DNA of 64,000 bases, from NCBI GenBank assembly GCA_948099385.1, contig CANUEZ040000116.1:16589501-16653500 (forward strand), written 5' to 3'. Positions within the stretch are counted from its first letter, which is position 1, and each line of letters begins with the position of its first letter. Shown here piece after piece: positions 1-10,368 of this stretch. The notes under the pieces were generated by a model. It saw nothing but the letters and a program-made list of their open reading frames with translations, was not told the DNA's origin and searched no databases. The DNA comes from Fasciola hepatica (lineage: Eukaryota > Platyhelminthes > Trematoda > Plagiorchiida > Fasciolidae). Both the position numbers and the translations under genes were made by a program.

Positions 1-15
1 TTGCAGCAGGATACT

Positions 16-43
16 GGGGAGGGAGTGGAAGGGGTGGGAGGGG
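16..43 (+). other. G-quadruplex-type G-tract cluster
   Basis: Five G-runs of three or four (16-19, 21-23, 31-34, 36-38, 40-43) are separated by loops of 1-7 bases, which satisfies the usual four-tract G-quadruplex pattern on the plus strand. Folding is inferred from the pattern only. The partner gene, if any, lies left of the window. Confidence 0.55.
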
Positions 44-2749
44 TCACCTCCGTTCGATCGAACAAATACAAACGAAGCTGTCACTGATCTTCTGATTGAC
101 AGTATCCAACACGATTTCTATTGCTAAACAATGGTGTCTGTGGTAAACTTGGGTCTAGAAACTGTAACCCGACTGTACGTCAGCATTTCGACCGAATTGA
201 GGAGATTCCAAAAGCTTGGGCGGACGGCATATTAACTAGGCTTCGGTTCGCCTTGCTGCACGCTGAATTTAGTGCGTTTTTCACAGGTCTGGAAAATAAC
301 TGAGACCCAACAACCCAATATTAGGAGATAGACAGAGTATGCAGAAGAAATTCTGAGAGCAGAAAAAACACATTTACATGTTTACACCGCCAAATGTTGC
401 TTCCAGTTTGAAGTGCATACCGATTGTAAGAAAGAAAGGTTCGTCCCCAATTACGGAAATCACGGAAAAACGCTTTGCCGCAAATCACAATTCGGCAGCT
501 TCTGATTAGTCGCAACCCCGTTCCAGAAGTAATATACAAAGTAGTATGACAGAAAAGAAAGCAACACAGAACTCACTTTATTTTATTTCACATCAAGGAC
601 CAAACCATTTGTTGGCTGGTAAATGCAACATATATGCCTCTCGTTGAAAAGTAGCTTGGTCATCCTTCTTACGGGACTCAAAATCGATTTGTGGGTTAAA
701 TCTCTTCCAATGATTTTAAGTTCGGTTGAACTGTCAACTCCGTGGACACTGTCCGTCACTTTCCTAACTGGAAACCTTAAACTGGCCACAACCTCCTTCT
801 TGAAATAGGGTAACATTGTTATATAACAAAAAAGAAGTAAATAGAAAAAAAACAGCAGCGGTAGAGCATGACCAACTGTGTCGACACTGTGCAACTAGCT
901 AAATTGGAAAAGAAGTCGAATTTATGGCTTTTCGAAATGAGTAGTATGGTGTTGTACGTGAATGGCAGGACAAATTTCCCCCTAAAGCACAAGGCCGATT
1001 TCGCTGTTATTGCCGCTCATCAGGTATGCATACCCGATAATCTTCTGTCCAATCATCCTTATACTTGAGCACTCCACAGTTGGTTTACAGCTCTAATCCC
1101 ATTTGAATCGAAAGGAGCGTGCATAGACGAAGTGTCAATTTTTTAGAATCACACGGTGATTCCTCCGAAGTTAATTGGTCGATTAACACGGCTAACTTTC
1201 AGAACGAGGGCACATGGCCCTAAGTTTCCACTTCCGATATGAGTAGTGTGGGACCGTATCTGGGTGATAACGCGAAATTTCCCTGGAAGCACACCACCGG
1301 TTTCTAAAATTCATACTTGAATCATGTATCCTCGTTCTGAAGGTTAACCGTGTTGACCGGCTAGAGTCACCGTGTGATCCTAAAAATGAACTCATCGTCT
1401 ATTCTCTATCCTTATGATTCAAATGAGATCAGAACAGAATCTATTGCATTCGTACGAATGCCTAGTTCATCTAATCAGAGCAGATGTTCTTCTGAAGTGA
1501 CTCTGCTGTACACTAACGTGTAACAAGTAGTTCAGTGTGTTATGGTGGTGGATATATTTATTCATTTTTCTTTATACAGTGAGGCTGGCAAATGCCAGGA
1601 CAGTTCGAAGTCACAGTTGATGTAATCGGTCGGAGAAACTTCATATTTCAATGGGATGGAGACATTCATTCTCAGTATAGGGGAAAGAATTCAATGAACT
1701 TTCACCACGGTGGACTACGAAGGAGCAACTGATGCACACAATGGAGCACGTCAATACTGGTGGTCTCATAGTTACATTGTCGTACGATATTGTCTAAAAA
1801 GCTGAGATTGGCGATTTAAAAGGAACTCGGGCCGACGGTAAAATAGCATATACTTCATATGTCACGGTACCATTTCACCTGTAAAAACAAAGAATTTGCA
1901 CTGTTCTAAATCTGATTCACGTAATCTCATATGTTTACGGTCGACGGCGACTGAGAAGTGACTAGTGTTATCAATTTTTCCGATTATATTCGTCCCCCGA
2001 GATGTAACAATTAATAGGTAAACGTATCAGGAAACACCTTTGTCAGGGCGCGCACATTCACCCATATGTGACCTAAATGAACCTTAACAGAGTCCGTGCT
2101 TTTACTCATAAAAAAATACACGACTAACGAACACGTATGTCCAGAGCTGTGAAGTCTATCAAATCCTTCATGGTGCGTAACATAACGGCGAGATTTCTCT
2201 AAAGGAATTTCCCCTCAAACCAACTGAAATCATTTATACGTCGAGCTCGACGAAGTCTGCGTCGTTTAGGGCATCCCGGAAAAACCTCCATCGACAAGGT
2301 TCACGATGATCTAAGGCAGTATGTGTCAACAGGTATAACGAGTTTCGTGACATTTTGGTCACTGAAATGATGTTGTTTAGAGGGGTCTTGTTATCATGAG
2401 TCAAGTAATTATAAATCTTCCCAGTCTCACCACAAATCATCTGTAGTAAACTGATAGCGACAATACGAAATCCGCCACGCGATACGAGTTTCCTCGCCAT
2501 CTGTCTTAGACGCTAGATACAAACTTTAGGGTATTCTCAATCGAAGGCCGTTTACTTGGCTTAAACAAGAATATCGATCTTTTTACGTATTAATCGAAAA
2601 ATGCATGTTACAACAATATCCACGTTGGACTTGATAGCTGTCTTAGCAACTGCGTCTTATTACCTGATTTTATATTTTAAACGAATAATGCGAAAATAGA
2701 TGTTTTGGTTTACTAAAATGAATTCAAACAACGGCTAGCATAGAAACAC
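44..2749. other. No recognisable gene
   Basis: About 2.7 kb in which I recognise no gene family, RNA gene or retroelement domain. Short open frames occur on both strands but stay under about 105 codons and show no familiar motif. The best-looking is on the minus strand at 2234-2500 (88 codons, normal amino acid mixture), which could be an exon of an unknown gene, but I see no support beyond its openness. Confidence 0.5.
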
Positions 2750-2972
2750 ATGTCTCACGGATTCTCGGACGGACGAAGCGACGAATTCTTTGCGATTATT
2801 CATTCTGAAATTGAACTGAGCCTAGCTGAGCTGAAAATACCCTATTCAGTCCATCCGATCTTTGTTCGAAGACTGAAAGATCAACATCCATATGCGCTTA
2901 TCAACTCACCTGCTCCTACGGAAGTACCAGTAGACCGGTGGAACCAGAGAATTCAAGAACCTCATCCGGCTT
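2750..2972 (+). CDS. Possible first coding exon, unrecognised protein
   Basis: An ATG at 2750 opens a 74-codon frame of ordinary, non-repetitive composition. It begins MSHGFSDGRSDEFF and contains LKIPYSVHPIFVRRL and a proline-rich stretch around SPAPTEVPVDRW. Just after codon 74 the sequence reads GTAAGA at 2973, a good 5' splice-site match, so the piece could be an initial exon with the remainder outside the recognised region. The frame otherwise runs to a stop at 2993-2995. I do not recognise a domain and assign no function. A chance open frame is the main alternative, because no downstream exon was identified on the same strand. Confidence 0.3.
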
Positions 2973-3429
2973 GGGTAAGAAAGAGGGTAATGTAACACGG
3001 TAACAAACGCTCCCACGACACGACGGGCACAAGGACGACGACAACGACCACGACCGCAGTTCGACGCGGACACAGAGACACATCGAGTTCGTCCAATGTG
3101 GTGGTGTTATGAATCACGGGTTCTTTTTTTACAATATGAATGGGAATCCTGCGTACTTGATATCGGCTTGCAAATCCGACGGCTCCGGCTCGCATTAACA
3201 AGTCGGAAGTCGACAATACAGAGCGTCAAAACGACTGTTTTTACAAAAAAGACATCGTGGTATTTAAAGGGAAAATCGAACATTCCGTACTCGGGCATCC
3301 TTTAGGTTCAAGTCCCGTCGGGTCGAGTGGGCTGAAGAAACGTCGGCCGGACACATAGCTGACGGTTAACCCGATTTGCACCGGATTGCCGATGACTGCT
3401 TGATTAGCAAAAAAGGGGTTAGGTCTTGC

Positions 3430-3465
3430 ATGTGATCTGACCGGAGCGGGGTGGCTCCATGGTAC

Positions 3466-3512
<47 letters not shown>

Positions 3513-3690
3513 CTTTGGAGATGAAAAGGCCGGGGTTCAAACCCTGGGTGTGACGGGTGAGCTCTAACAAGAGCGAAACGCCAGTCTAGTGCTTCCGAGT
3601 GCAGAGTGGTGGAATGACCTGAGGTTTGTGCGTGAGAGGTGGAATCCAAAGGACAGTCAGCCAACAAATTATTGATTTCTACTGAAACAG
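3430..3690 (+). repeat. tRNA-like dispersed repeat with internal CA array (copy 1)
   Basis: This segment is clearly homologous, in reverse orientation, to 24510-24740: the same succession of blocks is present on both sides of the CA tract. Read on the plus strand it carries a tRNA-like A-box region (around 3451-3464), then the CA array, an anticodon-stem-like segment and a B-box-like GGGTTCAAACCC at about 3533-3544. This suggests a tRNA-derived SINE head expanded by a microsatellite between the D-arm and the anticodon arm. Short open frames in it are not real genes. Confidence 0.6.
3472..3510. repeat. (CA)n microsatellite
   Basis: About 19 near-perfect CA units. It sits inside the tRNA-like repeat at 3430-3690, and the homologous position of the second copy (24.68 kb) has only a short TG run. 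Confidence 0.95.
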
Positions 3691-4317
3691 TCCGGCCCCG
3701 CAAGCTCAAGCTAATTTACGGCTTGCTTGAAACTTTTTTGTTGACTTCCTAACATTTGGATGCATTGTTTTTCGTGAGGGCTGCGCATGCACGATCGGCA
3801 ACTGTTTAGAAAGAATGGAAAACCAATTGGTCGAAACCCAATAAGTGCATAGGCAGCTACCAACACTTACACCAGAGGGTATGGTGGTCAACGCCAGTGC
3901 TTTACAGTAACAAAGGTCATATGGAACTTATTAGTGGTAAGTTTGATCAATACGAGGCATTAGTTTGACGTTAAAAGTTCAGTCAGTCATCTACAGAACT
4001 CCGATCAACCAATTTAATCTGATCAGGAAAGTCATGTTGTGGGTTGTCGAAAAGACAAGAATCAAAATTCGTCCACCGAGACTATGCAAACGGAAACTAG
4101 TGTTTCCTAGTCTACAAGTACCTTGGTCAAAAAGAGTGACGTAATCAGACAGAGGTTACGAGATAAACACCATTATGATTGACTCAATTCCTCCTTAGTG
4201 CATTGCACTTTTTTCCGAACATGTTGAGTTTGATCGTAATGTTCTGACTCCTACCCCATATAGCAATATGCAAGCTTGAGAATGAATGATTAAAAAGAAT
4301 TCTTCGCTCAGATGGTG
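3691..4317. other. No recognisable gene
   Basis: Nothing identifiable: no open frame over about 62 codons, no tRNA-like boxes and no long repeat. Confidence 0.5.
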
Positions 4318-4655
4318 CTATAAAGGACAGTTCTGACCTGTACCAGTGAGAAAGAAAACTCTAGTCACCGGAATAGAACGATGCATTAGGATTTCTTTCG
4401 GCCACGGCGATTCGAGTACAAATCCGTGAAAACATTGGATTGGGTGAAGCGTACGAAGGCTGGTCAGTTGCGCGCGGCCTGATGAGCGTAAACCGGCGTC
4501 AGCTACAGTGGGATGCCGACTGATTTTTGATCTCATTACAATCCACGTGTAATTTTCACGTAAAAATATGACCTCACGTGCCGGATTCGAACAGGCGACC
4601 TTCCGCTTACCGGACGGGTGCTCTACTAGCTGTTCTATGGCAACAGGCCAGCCGG
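4318..4655 (-). repeat. tRNA-derived SINE-like element
   Basis: On the minus strand, 4650 to 4570 reads like a decayed tRNA. It has an A-box-like D-arm around 4625, an anticodon arm whose seven-base loop would give GGT (threonine-like), a CGGAAGGTCG variable region and a B box GTTCGAATCC at about 4596-4587. Acceptor pairing is poor, so this is not a functional tRNA gene. Downstream (4570 to about 4318) follows a unique body that fits a SINE layout of tRNA head plus unrelated tail. The long minus-strand open frame through it is a by-product. Confidence 0.55.
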
Positions 4656-5367
4656 AAGGCAATTAACTCACGTGACTATCTAATGACGTGCGACCACTTG
4701 TCCAGTGAAGCACAGTAATTGTTGTGACTTTAACTACTGAGCAATTTTTGTCAGTCACTTCCGAAATCATTTATTCTAGGGTGATTTTTAGAACGCTTTC
4801 CTATGTGAATCATATTGAATGCATAATTAACGGTCAATTTTACCGCAGGTCATAGATGTTCGTTGTAGGCTGCGAAATCTCCCTGATTTTGACCAGCGGG
4901 ATGCCATTTGAATCCAGGACATCAGAATCTACGGTCCACTGTGTGGTAATCGAATCTGAGGAGTATGAAACCTTAGATATTCGAAACCTAAGCATACTTT
5001 TTGTATGTACCAATGGCAGTCTCGATGAAGAATGAAACAGCCAATAGAGGAAGGCGCCCGAACAATGTCGTTAATCGTTGTTTGGCAATTGGAGAGAATC
5101 ACCACCGTGGCAAATGACGGAGAAGTATCAGTGGATCACCTCGTGGGGACGTACAACTAGCTCGTTTTCACCATCGAGGTCATTAAAACAGGATTCCTCA
5201 ATTTGGGCAAGCTATCTGTCTGACTGGGATCCGGCTGACATTCAGAGGTTCGACCATAGCATTCGTTCTGTCTTTGGTGGGTTTGTTTTAAAATAGTTCC
5301 AACTTCTTTTCTTCTCCGTGTTTCTTGGTTGGTCAACCCATTTGGGTCGATCACCGTCTGGCTTTGT

Positions 5368-5387
5368 TGACCCAACCGTTTGGGTCA
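5368..5387. repeat. Perfect 8-bp inverted repeat
   Basis: TGACCCAA and TTGGGTCA arms flank a CCGT spacer. A related TTGGGTC word also occurs at 5342-5348. Any binding role is unknown. Confidence 0.6.
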
Positions 5388-5611
5388 CAATACGATTTCG
5401 GAAATCAGGTTGACTCCAGTACCGCAGTGACTCGTACACTTGTGTACCAGACGTGACTTCTATGAATTCCCCACGCTAATTCGGTCGTGACTAGTGTGTA
5501 ACGAAGTCACTTTAAAAACCCGAAATGCGTAAATTTATACAATAAAACATTGGTTGCATTTTGCTAACGATTGCAGTAAACGTGACAGAAGTGTGTTTTC
5601 ACGCCTTCCAC

Positions 5612-5642
5612 TCCTCCTCCCCCCCCCCACCCCACCCCACCC
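5612..5642 (-). other. C-rich tract; minus-strand G-quadruplex candidate
   Basis: The minus strand reads as runs of three to ten G separated by single T or A residues, giving more than four tracts and fitting the G-quadruplex pattern. No neighbouring gene was identified that it might regulate. Confidence 0.6.
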
Positions 5643-6081
5643 TTGTTCGTGAACGAAAACGAGACAGAGATTGACAGATGAGAGCTGAGCATTTCATGAC
5701 TCATTCTGCTCCCAATATCGAATGGAAACTGGTGAAATTAAATGACGCAATCCGCTGTGGCCATCAAACCAAATGCGAATTATCCAACCACTTAAGATAC
5801 GAAAAAAACTCGTCATTGCAAACAGGAGACCACGTTTGATCTCAGTTCGATCCCTCAAACTGATGCGGTACAGCCCGATTCCGAAACTGATGTCATCTAG
5901 CAGGGCTATGTTTATCAGGATACGCAAACGCATTTCAGGCAAAGTGTTTGTTCATATTTTGTGTATACCTAACTGATCGGCGATGCTCGAGAATTAGGTC
6001 AGTCATCCAACCCAAATACGACAGAATCATTTATTTATTTTTTGTTTATTTATGTATGCAAGCGTGTGTTTGCTAGTTTAC

Positions 6082-6085
<4 letters not shown>

Positions 6086-6116
<31 letters not shown>
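6086..6116. repeat. (GT)n microsatellite
   Basis: About 15 perfect GT units. Frames reading THTHTH across it are artefacts. Confidence 0.95.
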
Positions 6117-6117
<1 letters not shown>

Positions 6118-7040
6118 ACTGGCTTGCGTGCATGCCTCGAGAACGGTTGTTCCGAATATGTCAAATATGACGGTGATGACCCAGTTTTATTGGTCTGATT
6201 CAGAATCTTGTGGGTTCTAATACGTTTCCACTCTTCTACGGGAGACAAGATGGAAAAGCGCAGACACAAATAGTTCAACAACCGTCCCCTATTCGGAATA
6301 CGCTTATCCGGGACCAAACAGTCGCACTTAATCACTCAGACTTGAACGGTTCTGTGCATTGTACATTGACACGGGACAACTGTCAATTCTGTTCACACAG
6401 TTCCACTTACAATGGGAGAAAGTGGGACGCGAACTCGGTTGTTTCCGAAGATAATCGTGTGTGTATGTAGGAGTTTCCTTTCTCCCCAGTTATACATATG
6501 CAGTAGTATCATACTTGATAAACAACTGAGTGAAAGCACTCGGTTCCCTTCATTCATATTTGTCAGAACAGAAAAAAGATACGTCGCGAGATGCAATCCC
6601 TCAGAGTGATGCTGTGTTGGTGTTCAGGGGAACGATACTTACTGACAAATGTTTTATTTTGCCTTGACACTAACCCAAAAGAACCCTCGCTCCATCCCAC
6701 CCGAGGCCTTGTAATAGTCTTCAGTCCATCCCAGACCTTTCAGTATTGCCTCTTACTGAACGGTATACAAACTGTCAGTGTTTACGTTTGCGCTCGAGAA
6801 GAGGACACGAAGTAGTTACAGTTCACCACGTATCTTTTCTACCTGTTCCGATGAACCGAATTAAGGGGACCGAAAACATTAACCCCCCACCCCAGGCAGG
6901 TATTGTTGAAATTCGATGAACATCGTGGCAAAAAGCAATTTATCTACACGAGTAGCAACTTATTCCACTTATTTGGGCAACAACTGAACTGTAAAAATTA
7001 GTAAGTTGAATAGTCCTGTGGTCACGTGAAAACAACCAGA

Positions 7041-7080
7041 CTGGAGAACGAAAAGTTGTTTTCAATGATTCCATATACTG
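7041..7080 (+). repeat. Short dispersed repeat, copy 1
   Basis: Shares a CTGGAGA-CGAA then TTGTTTTCAATGA core with 8039-8075 (same strand, roughly 80% identical by eye). The second copy lies just inside the left end of the Penelope-like element; this one lies outside it. Confidence 0.5.
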
Positions 7081-7581
7081 CATCTGGTACCCCATTCCGA
7101 AACGATCAAAATCAGTCCGACTCCGGACCTTGGTCACGGCTGAAGCAGTCAATGTACGTCTACTAGGGCCGGATCTGTGCGCGAAAAAGGGACTATAGTA
7201 CATGCACTCCAAATGCTTTGGCCAAGAAGTGAGAAATGGTCTCAGAAAAACCAATACCCATGGCCGATCCAGCATTACCACACATTGAATAACGAACAAC
7301 GAACTACTCCACCTCTCCCCACCTATTGTAAAAATAACCTTCAACCTAGTCAGCAGCTAATCAAATACACCAAGGTCACCTACTGGATACGTATGAGTAA
7401 GACTTGAAATCACTGAAAACAGACTGTTCGCTATTCAGTTTATTTTATTCTAATGAAGATTCTTAATTCAAGCTTTCTATTCATTTCAGTTGCTACAATG
7501 GCCGTAGTAGTATTTATACATTTTCATTTCGGTGCCAGTTGTACTACAGGTGTTCCTGTCGTTTGGTGGCCTGTGGAGATC

Positions 7582-7673
7582 GTTTAGTAGCCACTGTCTC
7601 TTATTTAACGACCACAGTGTGGGGTACAGTAATCAAACCTTTCCGACACATCCATATCGAATAAGGTCAAAAC
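7582..7673 (+). repeat. PLE terminal inverted repeat, left copy
   Basis: Roughly 90% identical to the reverse complement of 10279-10368 over about 88 bp, for example the shared words TCAAACCTTTCCGACACATC and CTTATTTAACGACC. It marks the 3' side of the minus-strand PLE. Similarity stops on both sides, which defines the repeat length. Confidence 0.85.
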
Positions 7674-7770
7674 ACGTGTGAGTCATGGATCCCAGTCACG
7701 GGACTTGATGGCATTGTGAGAGTCACGTGAGCAACTGGGCACTCGGTGCATATTTGACCACGATCACTCT

Positions 7771-7832
7771 TCAGTACACCAGCTGGATGAGTGCTTCAAC
7801 ATCGGCGAAATTCCCGGGTGGAAGAAACTGAG
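7771..7832 (+). ncRNA. Hammerhead-ribozyme-like relic
   Basis: PLE terminal repeats are known to carry hammerhead ribozymes. Here the plus strand shows the parts of one in order: TCAGT (7771-7775), which can pair with ACTGA (7827-7831) as stem I; a CTGGATGAG core (7783-7791), one base longer than the canonical CTGATGAG; a weak stem II; GCGAAA (7805-7810); and a stem III hairpin TTCC-CGGGT-GGAA (7811-7823). The base triplet before stem I is GAA rather than a cleavable NUH. If real it is a mutated, inactive copy, oriented like the left terminal repeat. Confidence 0.35.
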
Positions 7833-8038
7833 ATAAGCGCCCTAGGCGATCAGGTGAGTACAGATTCGAGTGGGAAACGGAAAACAGATAGTGATCAGGA
7901 CCGCAGAAGAATTACCCAAAGAGTAAGGAAAGGTGAACGTTTGGAAAGTCTTTCCTACCATCTTCGAATAAACATAAAGCCTACAGAGCCACCGCCAAAT
8001 GAGACGTAGAATCTAGCCTTTAAAAAAAGAACAAGACG

Positions 8039-8075
8039 CTGGAGAGCGAACAATTGTTTTCAATGAATCCTATAC
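8039..8075 (+). repeat. Short dispersed repeat, copy 2
   Basis: Second copy of the 7041-7080 motif, lying in the 3' untranslated part of the PLE. It may mean the motif belongs to the PLE family and copy 1 is a remnant of another insertion. Confidence 0.5.
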
Positions 8076-8188
8076 GTGCTCTTACAATTCATATGGGTGA
8101 AGTAACATTGGAATGCGTTAGTCATTGGCCGGAGTAAAGGTCATTGTCGTGGCGTTAGGAAAAACGGGGTTGGTGGGGAGGGGTGTCT

Positions 8189-9031
8189 CTATCGTGTGCG
8201 TGTTGTGGTGAGAGTTTCACTGTCACCGTCACGAGTGGTAATCGATAGTGGACTTTTGGGGTTCGGTCGGCGATCCGTGGTTTCCGGTTTCGGCCAGGGC
8301 AGCTGGAGAGCCTGAACTAGTCGCTTTTGTTCACATAGATTAGGGCTTAGTAGGCGAATGGCGATTGCCTCTGCCGTGGCCAGGGATCGAAGTCGGACTG
8401 GCTTTGATCGATTGGGTGGAACTCGGCATATAACTTTGAAAGCTTTTTCAGGGTCGATCGTGTGGCCACTGTCCACCAAATGATCTAGAATCGAACTGGT
8501 AATCACACCGGTTTTCCCGTGACTCAACCGTCTTGGGTGATGTTCCTTGATGCGCTGAGAAAAACGCCTAGTCGTGTGACCTATGTAGGATGCACCACAT
8601 TCGCACCTGAACGAGTAAATGATCATGGAGGAGGTGAGCTCAGGCAGTTTGTCTTTTACCTGCATGCGGACTACAGGAGAGGTGGAGAATGTGCATTTCA
8701 GTCTAGCGGCTGGGAATGTTGAGTTTACAGCCGCCCTGGGTGTTTTTGTCAACTGCTCGGCATGTCTATCCCCCTTGAACGATACTTTAAGGAATAGTTC
8801 CTTCTTCGGTACGCAGGGAGATCGCTCTGCAGGTAACTTTAGTTCTAAGTTCTTTTGGATAAACTTCTCGGGGTAGCCATTCTCTGGCAAAACTTGTTGA
8901 ACGAAGCTTAGTTCACCTTGTAAAGTCTCCGTTGAGCAAATATTTGGGCTCTGAACGCTAGGCATCGAATTAAATTTCGTTTGTGAGACAGGGGCACGAA
9001 GCTGTGAAAATTCGTGTACTGGCCTTTCCAT
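8189..9031 (-). pseudogene. PLE: RT C-terminus and GIY-YIG endonuclease
   Basis: The 280-codon frame holds the C-terminal part of the PLE polyprotein. A cysteine-containing segment near residues 125-165 reads IIYSFRCECGASYIGHTTRR, then RIKEHHPRRL. This is a GIY-YIG nuclease core with the YIG-type motif, the conserved Arg, and a nearby CxC, as in Penelope endonucleases. The domain nicks target DNA to prime reverse transcription. The tail is basic, with no further motif. The frame overlaps the preceding RT segment (8908-9483) at 8908-9031 in another frame, so a frameshift separates them. The first methionine is not the natural start. Confidence 0.85.
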
Positions 9032-9483
9032 GTCTTTTTGCTATAGACCTTGCGTTGTATTGAACCATCTTCCCTCCTGGTTAGTAGTATGTCCAGGAAA
9101 GCCAATTTGTTCTTGGTTTCCAGTTCCATAGTAAAGGCTAGTGAGTCGTGGGCGTTGTTAAATTTTTCTAGAACATTGGGTACATTGCACTCCTGGTCTA
9201 ATAAACAAAATATATCATCCGTGTACCGACTGTAATGAGTAAAACCTTCAATAGTTTTCTTTAGTTTTCCATTTTCAAGTTTCCCCATGAAAATGTCCGC
9301 TAGCAATGGGCCTAGTGGGGAACCCATGGCGATGCCGTCTCTTTGTCGGTAGAAACGTCCGTTAAACAGGAACTGGATGTCTAGCGTGCAAAGTAGCAAT
9401 AGTTCCTTGAGATTTTCTGTCGGGATTCCCATTTGTATGTTGGACGTGTTTATGTGTTCACATAGGAAGTCCACGGTTTCCAA
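8908..9483 (-). pseudogene. PLE reverse transcriptase, palm segment with YTDD
   Basis: Contains the RT palm motifs in order: a FYRQRDGIAMGSPLGPLLAD motif-B-type segment around residues 43-65, then the catalytic RYTDDIF (Y-T-D-D) around residue 85. The following ETKNKLAFLDILLTR stretch and the YSKKTWKGQYTNFHS run are typical of Penelope and related RTs that precede GIY-YIG domains. The catalytic aspartates are intact here. Damage is at the junctions: the frame changes near 9470 from the upstream palm piece and near 8950 into the endonuclease piece. Confidence 0.85.
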
Positions 9484-10001
9484 AAGCGGAAAGTTGGTGA
9501 TGCGACGTCTAACGAGAGCATGGTTTTCTTCTGAATGTTGAAATCTTGTATGGTGGATACGAATTCAAAACTGTCTCGCAAGCTGTACTTGGCCAATTCT
9601 GCGAGAACGGGTTCCAATAATTCTACTAGCCACTGAGCTGTTGCCTGATGTGGTGAATTGATCATGGTCACAATTGGTCGAATGGGACATCCTTCTTTAT
9701 GGATTTTGGGCAGACCGTAAAGACGTGGAATGGTCGACCCGCTAGGTTTCAGTCTTTCATAGGTACCGTCGTTTATGTAGCCATGATCTCCTAACTTCCT
9801 CAAACATCCAGCCAATCTGTTTTCTATTTTCTCAGTTTCCTTTTTTCCTGTGTGGCATGTGCAGAATTTCGTTGGGTCTTGAATCAATCGCAAAACTTTT
9901 TCGAGATAATCTTGCTTGTCCATAAGGACAACACCGGATCCCTTATCTGGTTTGAGTATCAATATATCTTTTCTTTTTCTTAGTTCTTTCAATGCCATCA
10001 A
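9450..10001 (-). pseudogene. PLE reverse transcriptase, N-terminal palm and fingers
   Basis: Shows KPDKGSGVVLMDKQDYLEKV near residue 18 and LYGLPKIHKEGCPIRPIV near residue 94, both hallmark finger motifs of Penelope-type RTs. LSLDVAS with the first catalytic Asp is near residue 159. Immediately after LDVAS the sequence loses a few bases, so the true continuation (a FPLLETVDF-like run) moves to the frame of 8908-9483. The remaining codons to the stop are out of frame. Confidence 0.85.
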
Positions 10002-10249
10002 ATGATGTCGGGTAAGCGGACCACGGTTTTGCGGTATCTGTAGCAGCTTGTCACCAGAACTCTTTTAAATCTCTCGAGATCTATTTCCGAAATTGGTGAT
10101 AGATCTTTAGTTTTATTTATCAGGTTCTCGAGCTGTGCCTCTAGTTCAAGCCGGTCGTCTTGTCTTGTGGGACAGCAGAACCTCCATCCAAGTGAAAGGG
10201 CTTCTACCTGGATTAGGCTGAGTATCATACTCGAAATGTTATGATTCAT
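9998..10249 (-). pseudogene. PLE N-terminal coding segment
   Basis: An 83-codon frame in the position of the PLE N-terminal extension, directly upstream of and just touching the RT frame. It contains a basic helical segment (ENLINKTKDL, then ERFKRVL) but no motif I can name. It is assigned to the element by position and spacing. The first Met at 10249 lies 30 bases inside the right terminal repeat, so it is a plausible start. Confidence 0.55.
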
Positions 10250-10278
10250 AAAAAGAAAATTTTCCGATGAATTCGTAA

Positions 10279-10368
10279 TTTGACCTCATTTGATATGGAT
10301 GTGTCGGAAAGGTTTGATTACTGTTCCCCAGATTGCGGTCGTTAAATAAGAAACAGTGGCTACTGAAC
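10279..10368 (-). repeat. PLE terminal inverted repeat, right copy
   Basis: Inverted partner of 7582-7673, about 8 mismatches over 88 bp by eye. It lies just upstream of the presumed PLE start codon, in the position of a 5' pseudo-LTR. Confidence 0.85.

Larger units (their letters stand above)
4656..7040. other. No recognisable gene; simple repeats
   Basis: No coding family recognised. It contains a palindrome at 5368-5387, a C-rich tract at 5612-5642 and a TG array at 6086-6116, all listed separately. Open frames such as 6210-6470 (plus) are short and partly built on microsatellite sequence. Confidence 0.5.
7582..10368 (-). mobile_element. Penelope-like retroelement (PLE), decayed
   Basis: A retroelement read on the minus strand. 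It encodes a Penelope-type reverse transcriptase followed by a GIY-YIG endonuclease, the diagnostic domain order of canonical PLEs. These prime reverse transcription at an endonuclease nick and are related to telomerase RT. The coding part (10249 to 8189) is spread over three frames, with three frame changes near 10000, 9470 and 8950, so the copy is dead. The outer limits are set by about 88 bp inverted terminal repeats (7582-7673 and 10279-10368). PLE termini are known to occur as direct or inverted 'pseudo-LTRs'. The flanks beyond the repeats are unrelated to each other. Confidence 0.85.

Noticed and set aside
4570..4650. Functional tRNA-Thr gene
   Set aside because: Internal boxes are good, but the acceptor stem and one T-stem pair do not form; a SINE head fits better.
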